A stretch of DNA of 35,143 nt from Acidimicrobiaceae bacterium (GTDB lineage Bacteria; Actinomycetota; Acidimicrobiia; Acidimicrobiales; RAAP-2): positions 1 through 35,143 of the forward strand of contig PNAT01000134.1 of the NCBI GenBank assembly GCA_003169675.1, written 5' to 3'. The translations under genes and the position numbers were made by a program. This document shows, piece after piece, positions 19,149 through 26,172 of this stretch (positions are counted from its first letter, which is position 1; each line of letters begins with the position of its first letter). Under the pieces are notes generated by a model, which had not been told where the DNA came from, made no database searches, and was given only the letters and a program-made list of their open reading frames with translations.

Positions 19149-20111
19149 ATGCGATTCCTCCGCACTCCGGATGATCTCTTCTCCGACTTGCCGGGCTTCC
19201 CTTTCGCTCCCCACTTCGTCCCTCTTTCCGACGGCTTGCGGATGCACCATGTCGACGAGGGACCCCGCGACGGCAAAGCCGTCCTCCTGCTTCACGGGCA
19301 GCCGACATGGTCCTACCTCTATCGCAAGGTCATCCCCGTCCTGGTCGGCCACGGGTATCGGGTGATCGCCCCCGACCTCATCGGCTTCGGGAGATCGGAC
19401 AAGCCAATTCGCCGGACGGATCATTCGGTCCAGGCCCACACCAGTTGGCTTCTTGAGTTGCTGGACGCCCTGTGGCTTACCGACATCACCCTGGTCGCTC
19501 AGGACTGGGGTGGCCCCTTCGGGCTCGGGATCCTGGCCAGGTCTCCGGAGCGATTCAGCTGGGTGGTGGCCACCAATACGGTGCTCCACACCGCCGATCC
19601 GTCATTGGCCGGCCAACTGAATTGGGCCTGTCACACCATGCCCGACGGCTCGGTCTCCATCGCACAGACTCTGCTCGATTATCAGCGCATCACCCAGGAG
19701 ATCGTTCAATTTAGACCGGGACTCTTTGTTCAGGGCGGGACCACAACTGAGTTGCCCGACGACGTCGTCGCGGCCTACAACGCACCCTTCCCCGAAGAGA
19801 GCTTCTGCGCCGGCCCCCGCCAGCTCCCCCTCCTCATGGGCCTCACCCAGGCCAGCACCTGCGCCCGACAGAACAAGCGCACGCTGAAGGCCCTCGAAGC
19901 ATTCGATCGGCCATTTCTCACAGCCTTTTCGGACGGCGACCCGTCCACCCAGGGTTGGGAGCGCTTCTTCCAAGAGCACGTGCCCGGCGCGGCCGATCAG
20001 TCACACGTCGTCATCGAGGGTGCCGGGCACTTTCTCCAGGAGGACCAGGGGGACGAGTTGGCTGATGTGATTCACCGGTTCATCGCGGCCAACCCGGTTC
20101 AGGTTCGTTAG
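19149..20111 (+). CDS. Haloalkane dehalogenase-like alpha/beta hydrolase (HLD-I type)
   Basis: 320 residues, ATG 19149. The oxyanion turn is 'LLLHGQPTWSYLYRKVIP', close to the subfamily I dehalogenases (HGEPTWSYLYR). The nucleophile elbow 'LVAQDWGGPFGL' places aspartate D119 as nucleophile and W120 as a halide-stabilising residue. The acid is likely D262 ('FSDGDP') and the base H294 ('GAGHFLQED'). An aspartate nucleophile followed by Trp, rather than GxSxG, indicates hydrolytic carbon-halogen cleavage. Natural homologues in marine and soil bacteria often have unknown substrates. The typical cap domain fits in residues about 150-230. Its stop codon overlaps, on the other strand, the stop of pspA. 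Substrate range cannot be judged. Confidence 0.85.
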   Translation: MRFLRTPDDLFSDLPGFPFAPHFVPLSDGLRMHHVDEGPRDGKAVLLLHGQPTWSYLYRKVIPVLVGHGYRVIAPDLIGFGRSDKPIRRTDHSVQAHTSWLLELLDALWLTDITLVAQDWGGPFGLGILARSPERFSWVVATNTVLHTADPSLAGQLNWACHTMPDGSVSIAQTLLDYQRITQEIVQFRPGLFVQGGTTTELPDDVVAAYNAPFPEESFCAGPRQLPLLMGLTQASTCARQNKRTLKALEAFDRPFLTAFSDGDPSTQGWERFFQEHVPGAADQSHVVIEGAGHFLQEDQGDELADVIHRFIAANPVQVR

Positions 20112-20869
20112 GTGGATGGCGCGGCATCCACCGGAGCCGGTGCAGCTGCCAGGGCCTGAGGCTCAGGAGCGCCAGTTCCCACCTCAGCCTTGAGCGCCGC
20201 CAGCTCCTTGTCGACCGCGGCGTCGTGGCCAACCTGGTCGAGCTCTTTCTGGATGTCGTCGCCCCCACCGCCGACATCTTCGAGGACACCGGATTCGAGA
20301 AGTTCGTCGAGTGCACCCGAGCGGGCTTGCATCGTGGCGATCTTGTCCTGAGCACGCTGGAGTGCCGCGCCGGAGTCGTTGAACGACTTTGAAATTCCGG
20401 CCGTGCTCTCGTCGACCGAGCTGATGGCCTTGGCGGCGGTGTACTGGGCCTTGAGGGTCTCCTTTTGGGTGCGGAAGTCATTGACGCGCTTCTGCAACAC
20501 GGTGAGCGTCTGGGTCAGCTTGGCTTCCTCTTCGGTCAGCTGGGTGCGCTGCGGCTCCATCTGGTCTATCTGTTGCTGGGCCGCTGCCTTGCGGGAGAGG
20601 GCCTCCTTGGCCAGGTCTTCCCTGCCCTGCCCCAGCGCCACCTTGGCCTGATCCTGCAGGTGGTCGATGGTGTGCTGGAACTGCTGTTCCTGGAGCTCGA
20701 TGCTCTTTCGGGATCCGGCGATGTCGACCAAGGCCCGGCGCACCTGGGTGATCTGCTCGAGCATCTTTTGGTAGGAAAGGTCGAGCATCTCGTCGGGCTT
20801 CTCCGCCGCGTCGAGTGCCTTGTTGGTCTTGGCCTGGACGATGTCGTGTGCTCGTTGGAAGATGCCCAT
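20108..20869 (-). CDS. pspA: PspA/IM30 family membrane-stress protein
   Basis: 253 residues starting 'MGIFQRAHDIVQAKTNKALD', the amphipathic N-terminal helix of PspA/Vipp1 proteins, followed by long coiled coils ('LSYQKMLEQITQVRRALVDIA', 'SRKAAAQQQIDQ', 'KRVNDFRTQKETLKAQYTAA'). The family forms ESCRT-III-like rings that support damaged membranes. ATG 20869 is preceded by a strong GGGAGGG Shine-Dalgarno, which decides it against an in-frame extension of 50 residues. The C-terminal 40 residues are Ala/Pro rich and probably disordered. No PspBC, PspM/N or ClgR gene adjoins it. The 358 bases upstream separate it from a divergent membrane protein gene. Confidence 0.92.
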   Translation of the reverse strand: MGIFQRAHDIVQAKTNKALDAAEKPDEMLDLSYQKMLEQITQVRRALVDIAGSRKSIELQEQQFQHTIDHLQDQAKVALGQGREDLAKEALSRKAAAQQQIDQMEPQRTQLTEEEAKLTQTLTVLQKRVNDFRTQKETLKAQYTAAKAISSVDESTAGISKSFNDSGAALQRAQDKIATMQARSGALDELLESGVLEDVGGGGDDIQKELDQVGHDAAVDKELAALKAEVGTGAPEPQALAAAPAPVDAAPST

Positions 20870-21227
20870 TTTCCCTCCCTGGGGATCGGTGAGTGCTTGT
20901 GAGGATAGAGGCGATTGGAGAACGGTGGGCCTCCCTGGAGGATTCCCGGCGTCGATCGAGCGAAATAATCCTTGCGGTTTCGTCCCGACGCCTCCCGCCA
21001 CCCCGGGTGGGGACCACAATGCCTAAGGCCTGGTCCAAGCCAAAAACGGCGATTGAGCAGGACAAATTTGAGGATCATTGCCCGATGTCCCCGGGGAATC
21101 TCCATCCCCGCAATTGGCCGGTTCATTTCTTCCCGCTGCCAGGGTCCATGCATGGCCGCCGGGCACGTGCCAATATCTCTTTGCAGCGGCCAGAAGGTCT
21201 CGGCGCAATTGAGTTCAGGAGGAAACA
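20870..21227. other. Intergenic region between divergent pspA and a membrane protein gene
   Basis: No gene is supported here. It holds the Shine-Dalgarno sequences of both flanking genes (GGGAGGG for pspA on the minus strand; AGGAGGAAACA before ATG 21228 on the plus strand), so both promoters should lie inside it. A 10-bp perfect palindrome TCCCCGGGGA is at 21088-21097. No convincing -35/-10 pair was found by eye. Confidence 0.5.
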
Positions 21228-21800
21228 ATGAGCGACGTTTCTCAGGGCGAAGGATGGTGGCAGGCGTCGGACGGCAAGTGGTACGCGCCGGAACAGCAGT
21301 CGGCCAGCCGGCCCGCCGCATCGTCTCCGGGGTCCGGGTCCTCGACTAGTTCAGGTTCCAGTAGGTCGGGGTTCAAGTTCGACATAAAGAAGTTGTCGAA
21401 GGAAGAGCTGATCACAGGCGTGGCCACGTTTGTCCTGTTCATCTCGCTCTTCCTTTCGTGGTTCACGGCTAGTGCCTCGATCTATTCCGTCTCGAGGAAC
21501 GGCTTCTACCATTTCTGGATGTACTTGGTCCTACTCATTTGCCTTGGGATCCTCGCCTATCTCGTCGGCAGTGCCGGGTATGACGAGTTGCCGATCAAAC
21601 TCCCCATGCCGAAACAGCAACTCCTCCTTATTGGCACCGGAGCGAACGCTGTCCTCACCATCCTTGCGTTCCTTTTCAAGCCCAGCGGTGGTGGGGTCGT
21701 CAGCATTTCTTGGGGTATCGGTGCGTGGCTCGGACTCATTGCGTGCATTGTTGCCGCAGCGCCATCTGCCATCCCGGCCATCAAGGCTCGCACCAAGTAG
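21228..21800 (+). CDS. Small four-helix membrane protein with 'GWWQASDGKWY' N-terminus
   Basis: 190 residues with the best Shine-Dalgarno of the window (AGGAGGAAACAATG). The N-terminus 'GEGWWQASDGKWYAPEQ' is a short Trp-rich module seen at the start of many actinobacterial membrane proteins (DUF2510-like). A Ser/Gly-rich linker follows (about residues 25-48), then a basic segment 'FKFDIKKLSKEE' and four hydrophobic helices at roughly 60-80, 96-114, 130-147 and 155-180. No enzyme motif is visible. It is divergent from pspA, so a link to membrane stress is conceivable but not shown. An inverted repeat follows the gene at 21818-21851. Confidence 0.85.
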   Translation: MSDVSQGEGWWQASDGKWYAPEQQSASRPAASSPGSGSSTSSGSSRSGFKFDIKKLSKEELITGVATFVLFISLFLSWFTASASIYSVSRNGFYHFWMYLVLLICLGILAYLVGSAGYDELPIKLPMPKQQLLLIGTGANAVLTILAFLFKPSGGGVVSISWGIGAWLGLIACIVAAAPSAIPAIKARTK

Positions 21801-21817
21801 CTCTTTGATGCTGTGGT

Positions 21818-21851
21818 CTCCGAGGGCGGATCGATATTCGACCCTTCGGAG
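21818..21851 (+). terminator. Imperfect hairpin downstream of the small membrane protein gene
   Basis: CTCCGA-GGG (21818-21826) pairs with CCC-T-TCGGAG (21842-21851), nine base pairs with one bulged T around a 15-base loop. It lies 18 bases after the stop codon. There is no T-run, so this is a possible terminator of the type common in high-GC bacteria. Confidence 0.35.
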
Positions 21852-22048
21852 GCGACCGCGTCATGGGTGAGATCAAACGGCCGCAATGAATGCCCGGGGC
21901 GGACCCGGGGAAGCAGGTGTCGCCGATCCGGACCGTGCTCCGGCGCCGAACGGGAGGCGTCCTTCAACCCTCTGCCGATTTCTTCTGATGTGCTGCCATA
22001 CGTGTCGCGCCGAAAAGCATTGACCCTTCACGTACCCGTGACACCGCA

Positions 22049-23437
22049 ATGGCAACATCTTTCGGCATGAGCGTTTCCATCACGACGCACAACCGTGCAT
22101 CAGCGCCGCCGACCCTCATCCTCGTTCTCACGGCCTTGGTCGTGTGCGCTGCCTTGGCATATTTCCTCGGATGGGGTCATCGGGATGGTCTGGACCTCCA
22201 GGTTTATCGAGCCGGGATAGACGACTGGATGCAGGGACGGGATCCGTACCTCCAGAACTTCACCAGCTATCAATTGCCCTTCACCTATCCCCCGTTTGCC
22301 TTGCTTGGACTGGCACCCCTCGCCGTTATGCCGCTCCCGGCCACATTGGCCATCCTGTGGCTGACCAGTATCGGAGCGTTGACGGCTGCCTGCTATGTGG
22401 TGTCTGTTCTTGGTGGGCAGCCCCGGAGTAGGAGCCTTGTCGTTCAATCGATCGGATGGGCGTCTCTGGCTGCACTGGCCGTGGAACCGGTCAGAAGCAC
22501 TCTGGATTACGGGCAAATCAACGTGCTTCTTATGGCCATTGTCGTTGTAGATGCTCTCGTTGTGCCCAAACGTCACCGAGGCTGGCTCATCGGATTGGCA
22601 GCCGCGATCAAGCTGACGCCCCTTGTCTTTCTGTTGTTGCCACTGCTCGAGCGCGATTGGAAGACGCTAGGTCGAGGCGTTACTTCTTTGATTGGCGCAT
22701 CTGGTCTGATGTTACTTCTTTGGCCATCGACTCTTCAGGGCTCGTGGTTCAAGGTGATGTTTTCTGCTCGTCGAGTGGGCAACGTGACATCGGTAGGCAA
22801 TCAATCTTTGTTTGGGCTGGTTCACCGTTGGCCCTTTCCACTTGAGGGTCGGTCGATAGTTTGGCTAGTGGCGTCCGCCGTGACCATCTGCATGGGCGCC
22901 TACATTGCTCATCGGCGATTGGCTTCAAAAGATCGAGTGCTCGCCTTGCTGTCGATTTCCTTCGTCGGACTTCTCATCAGTCCGATCTCGTGGACGCATC
23001 ACTGGGTGTGGATTGCCCTCATACCTGCGGTCATCTTCAATGCTCAGGGTCGGAAATTGGCCGCCCCAGTCAAGGTGATGCTCTTGACGTTGCTGGGTAT
23101 TTCAATATTGGCCCCCTACTGGTGGCACAGCCAGGGTAGAAATTACGACGCATTCGGAGGCTCCCTGACGGTGGGCGCGTTCGCCCTAATGGCGGTGTGG
23201 TGTTGGATCGAATTCAACGCGCACAGGTCGCTACTCCCCGGTACCGGAACACGCCCGGACCCTCTTCTGGAATGTCCAGTGGGTGCTCTTGGCTCGTCAC
23301 AGACCGTGGAGGAACCTCAACTGGTTGAAGGACATCTCATTGAGTTGAGGCATTCCCTTTTCTTGACAACATCAGGATGCATCGATGAATCGCGGCGAAT
23401 CTCTCCACCGACACCATTTCGAATCGTGACGAAATAG
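22049..23437 (+). CDS. GT87-like polyprenyl-phosphate mannose-dependent glycosyltransferase (DUF2029)
   Basis: 462 residues, about ten membrane helices, GT-C fold. 'DGLDLQVYRAGIDDWMQGRDPY' in the first external loop carries the catalytic-type aspartate of this family. Other markers are 'FTYPPFALL', 'DYGQINVLLM', 'AAIKLTPLVFLL', and 'SPISWTHHWVW', all typical of actinobacterial GT87 enzymes that add mannose to phosphatidylinositol mannosides or lipoglycans. ATG 22067 is an alternative start; neither has a clear Shine-Dalgarno. The last 34 codons run antisense through the end of the facing methyltransferase gene, and the 70-residue tail after the last helix looks unlike the family. Third-position GC is lower than in the genes before 21800. 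Confidence 0.85.
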   Translation: MATSFGMSVSITTHNRASAPPTLILVLTALVVCAALAYFLGWGHRDGLDLQVYRAGIDDWMQGRDPYLQNFTSYQLPFTYPPFALLGLAPLAVMPLPATLAILWLTSIGALTAACYVVSVLGGQPRSRSLVVQSIGWASLAALAVEPVRSTLDYGQINVLLMAIVVVDALVVPKRHRGWLIGLAAAIKLTPLVFLLLPLLERDWKTLGRGVTSLIGASGLMLLLWPSTLQGSWFKVMFSARRVGNVTSVGNQSLFGLVHRWPFPLEGRSIVWLVASAVTICMGAYIAHRRLASKDRVLALLSISFVGLLISPISWTHHWVWIALIPAVIFNAQGRKLAAPVKVMLLTLLGISILAPYWWHSQGRNYDAFGGSLTVGAFALMAVWCWIEFNAHRSLLPGTGTRPDPLLECPVGALGSSQTVEEPQLVEGHLIELRHSLFLTTSGCIDESRRISPPTPFRIVTK

Positions 23438-23957
23438 CACTTTCCAGATCATTCGCAGCCCGCGGATACCTACCAACGTCGAAGCGCCAAAACACGAGTG
23501 AGAGCCACCTCCGTGGAGTGAGGACTCCGTCGAGGAAGACGAAGTAGCCGTCTGATTTGAGTATTCGTCTCACCTCGGAGAGGGTTCTCATCCAAGTCTC
23601 GTCATCCAGATGGTGGGACACCTCTTTCATGAGAACTGCATCTGCGAAGCCATCGGGGAAAGGTAAATCTGAGGCATCTCCAACAGCACGCTCAGCCTTA
23701 ACTCCTGCTTCACGGAAGTTCACGGCTCGTGCATCTGGATCGATGCTGAAATACGACCATCCTTCCGGCCAAAGCGATCGACTCAGTCCTGCACCGCCAC
23801 CAACATCTACAATGATTCCAGCTGGATTTCCCTTTGCGATACGTGCAGTCAATGGGGTCAGCCGTGCATTCAATCGATCGGCGCCCAATAGTCTTCGTTG
23901 TACTTCATAGACCCGAGGATGCGAGAAGATCCGGGAGAGTATTCTCTTTGTCTCCAT
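23337..23957 (-). CDS. SAM-dependent class I methyltransferase (UbiE-like)
   Basis: 206 residues. Motif I for SAM binding is 'GIIVDVGGGAGLSRSLWP', the acidic residue after strand 2 is in 'YFSIDPDARAV', and 'VGDASDLPFPDGFADAVLMKEVSHHL' covers motifs II and III of the UbiE/Ubie-like group. The C-terminal part ('SEVRRILKSDGYFVFLDG') is also standard. The acceptor is unknown; the surroundings suggest a sugar, lipid or polyprenol of the surface glycan. The start 'METKRILSRIF' resembles those of envelope-cluster methyltransferases. It overlaps the 3' end of the GT87-like gene by 101 bases on the opposite strand. It is separated from the FkbM gene upstream by 223 bases. Confidence 0.88.
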   Translation of the reverse strand: METKRILSRIFSHPRVYEVQRRLLGADRLNARLTPLTARIAKGNPAGIIVDVGGGAGLSRSLWPEGWSYFSIDPDARAVNFREAGVKAERAVGDASDLPFPDGFADAVLMKEVSHHLDDETWMRTLSEVRRILKSDGYFVFLDGVLTPRRWLSLVFWRFDVGRYPRAANDLESAISSRFEMVSVERFAAIHRCILMLSRKGNASTQ

Positions 23958-23994
23958 GGGTGATCGGATCTCCTGTGACTAATGAGTGAGTGAC

Positions 23995-24013
23995 GTATGC
24001 CCAACAGGCATAC
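23995..24013 (-). repeat. 7-bp hairpin upstream of the methyltransferase gene
   Basis: GTATGCC (23995-24001) and GGCATAC (24007-24013) are perfect inverted arms around CAACA, in the 223-base gap between the FkbM stop and the UbiE-like start. It may end the upstream transcript or be a binding site. No T-run follows. Confidence 0.4.
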
Positions 24014-24180
24014 CATCACCATGCGAATTACCATCAACACGTGAGTCGCTGGGCGAGCCTGTCATCCGATCACAGTAATTCGGGGCCGCGACAGCTGCTG
24101 TCCTCACGACCCACACCAGTATGAAACAGAGCTTCTGCCTTGATGGAGGACGACTCGGTGATCAAGTTCGCCGAGAATGA

Positions 24181-24942
24181 TCATTGCGGCGTAAAGAGAA
24201 AATTGTGGATGTGGCGTCGAGAATAAAGGACAAAGTTGGTTGCGTACCCGTGTTGGGACACCTTTGCGTTCAATTCCTTTGCATGTTGACGATCAAACTC
24301 TGCCATTGGATGCCAGCAGCGATGGTGCAGGAAACTGCCGCGATACGAATACGCGGCGAGAAATTCCAGGATTTGATCGAGTTGCCGATCATCGTCAGTC
24401 CGCTCTTCAATTTCAATCATGAGGGTCGGTCGTTGCAGCGCCAAGAGCTCGGTTGCTCCATGTAGTACGGCGAGCTCGTGACCCTCTACGTCGATCTTCA
24501 CGAATCCGACGTCTCCCAGATCGAACTCATCGAGTCGATTGATCTCTACGGGGTGCAGTGTTCCACCCGACTCGGTCCGCCGAGATGGCTCAATCGTGGC
24601 ACGCCCTTCGGCCCCCTGCCCCCCAACCGGTATCCATAATTCCGACTCCCGTTGCCGATCACCCAATGCAACCTGGTGGAGAAGCACATTTGAAGGTAGC
24701 GCCCTCCTAAGGCCGTCGATGAGATATGGATTGGGCTCGAAGGAGTGGACCCGCGGAACTCGTCTGGCCAGCCACCACGACCAGGGTCCCCACCACACAC
24801 CGACGTCGACCGCATCTCGATCGTCCGGAACGAATTCGTCGATCCTTCCCAATTCCGGTTCAAAGAAACGGTATTGAAGTGCCATGAAAGGGACGAATAG
24901 GCGCGGTGGCATCCAACTTACAAGTTGCGAAGTAAGAGGCAT
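24181..24942 (-). CDS. FkbM-family methyltransferase
   Basis: 253 residues. The family signature 'VGFVKIDVEGHELAVLHGA' and 'PTLMIEIEERT' is clear, as is 'VHSFEPNPYLIDGLRRAL' after the SAM loop. FkbM enzymes usually O-methylate sugars or polyketides. The SAM loop is unusual: where most members have DVGANxGxxT, this one has 'DVGVWWGPWSWWLARRV', with five tryptophans in 11 residues. It starts 11 bases after the GT4 stop and closes a three-gene run (AftD-like, GT4, FkbM) on the minus strand, so a methyl cap on the same glycan is a reasonable inference. Acceptor not determinable. Confidence 0.88.
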   Translation of the reverse strand: MPLTSQLVSWMPPRLFVPFMALQYRFFEPELGRIDEFVPDDRDAVDVGVWWGPWSWWLARRVPRVHSFEPNPYLIDGLRRALPSNVLLHQVALGDRQRESELWIPVGGQGAEGRATIEPSRRTESGGTLHPVEINRLDEFDLGDVGFVKIDVEGHELAVLHGATELLALQRPTLMIEIEERTDDDRQLDQILEFLAAYSYRGSFLHHRCWHPMAEFDRQHAKELNAKVSQHGYATNFVLYSRRHIHNFLFTPQ

Positions 24943-24953
24943 GAATTACTCGT

Positions 24954-26168
24954 TCAACTTCGCTTCTCGGGATCGGTTGCCGACGAAGACCGTCGCCACA
25001 GGGCGGTACCCCTTTTGCCGGCTGAAGCAGCATCGACAGAAGAGGAACGGCGGATTCTGGCGCCCCCCTCGTGGCGAATTGTTGTCCGTTCAATCGACGT
25101 CACCACTTCAGAGGTCACTGCCAGCCAAGAATCAACCATCCTTTCCCACCCGAATTCGCCGGCTCGCTTGCGTGCCTTCCTTCCCAACGTATCTCGTAAC
25201 TCAGAACGTTCTGCCAAGCCGATCCAGCTAGCCGCCAGAGCGGAATGAAGCAATGAATCTGGTCCCTTGACCAGCACTCCGGTTTCGCCGTCTATCACCG
25301 CATCTCGCACCCCCGGGGCATCAACGGCGAGGGTCGGAGTGCCCACGGCACCCGCTTCCAATATGGCCAATCCCCATCCTTCATGATGCGAGCCATGCAC
25401 TAGGAACCAGGCTTCAGCGAGGTAGCGTCGCTTGTCGTCCTCATTGATGTGGCCCAGCAGTTCCACCTCGGGCAATCCTGTCGCCTGTCGGCGAAGATTA
25501 GTCAGTTGCGGACCGTCCCCGATGATGACAAAGCGACCACCAGTTTCAGGCTGAACAATCCTCCATGCCTCGAGAAGCAGATCAACTCTCTTGTGAGGGA
25601 CGAGCCGGGACAAAGCAACAAACAACGGGGCAATGGATTTGGGGGGGATTGGTTCGTCCGACTGATCTACACCGTTCTCAACTACTCGAATATGCCCTCT
25701 ATCGACTCCGATTGCCTCTATTGCATCAGCGGTCGAAGGTGAAACGGCCACAAAGAGTCGCTTCCTGTAGATGAGCGGCATCAGCGTGCGCTCTGTTGCT
25801 CGAGCTACCGTAGCGAGTGGAAACGGGAATCTTGCCTTCCACTGATCGCTGTGTATGTGATGTACAAGGCAAATCGACGGCCGCCGGCGCCATAAAGGTG
25901 AGAAGTATGGGAGACCGTTCTCGACATCAATGAGGACGTCATATTTCCTAAAGCGAGTCGAGCAAGTTAGAGGTGCCATCAAGTACTGCGAATAGGTCCC
26001 ACCTGCCTCGTGCACCGGATATGGATGATCGCCGATTGGACCTCCACACACGAGGGCCACCTCATGGCCTCGACCCTGAAGGCCGGTCAGGAGGCGATCG
26101 ACCAGAATTTCACTTCCGCCAGCTTGCGGATGGGCGAGATCCCGCCAACTCATCACAACGATGCGCAT
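24954..26168 (-). CDS. Glycosyltransferase family 4 (GT-B)
   Basis: 404 residues starting 'MRIVVMSWRDLAHPQAGGSEI', the glycine-rich acceptor loop of GT4 enzymes. The donor site shows 'VALSRLVPHKRVDLLLEAW', 'VIIGDGPQL' and the EX7E motif in 'HHEGWGLAILEAGAVGTP'. It is cytosolic and uses a nucleotide sugar to extend a lipid-linked glycan with retention of configuration. Residues from about 365 to the end are basic and Ser/Arg rich and do not resemble the family, so they are probably a disordered tail. It begins four bases after the AftD-like stop and is surely translated from the same message. Sugar and acceptor unknown. Confidence 0.92.
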   Translation of the reverse strand: MRIVVMSWRDLAHPQAGGSEILVDRLLTGLQGRGHEVALVCGGPIGDHPYPVHEAGGTYSQYLMAPLTCSTRFRKYDVLIDVENGLPYFSPLWRRRPSICLVHHIHSDQWKARFPFPLATVARATERTLMPLIYRKRLFVAVSPSTADAIEAIGVDRGHIRVVENGVDQSDEPIPPKSIAPLFVALSRLVPHKRVDLLLEAWRIVQPETGGRFVIIGDGPQLTNLRRQATGLPEVELLGHINEDDKRRYLAEAWFLVHGSHHEGWGLAILEAGAVGTPTLAVDAPGVRDAVIDGETGVLVKGPDSLLHSALAASWIGLAERSELRDTLGRKARKRAGEFGWERMVDSWLAVTSEVVTSIERTTIRHEGGARIRRSSSVDAASAGKRGTALWRRSSSATDPEKRS

Positions 26169-26172
26169 CTTC

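Noticed and set aside
20870-21019. A 50-residue N-terminal extension of PspA
   Set aside because: The family begins at MGIF, where a GGGAGGG ribosome-binding site is placed correctly.
21800-22048. Left attachment site duplicating the tRNA-Pro 3' end
   Set aside because: No stretch resembling the T-arm/acceptor sequence was found here by eye, and no integrase gene is in the window.
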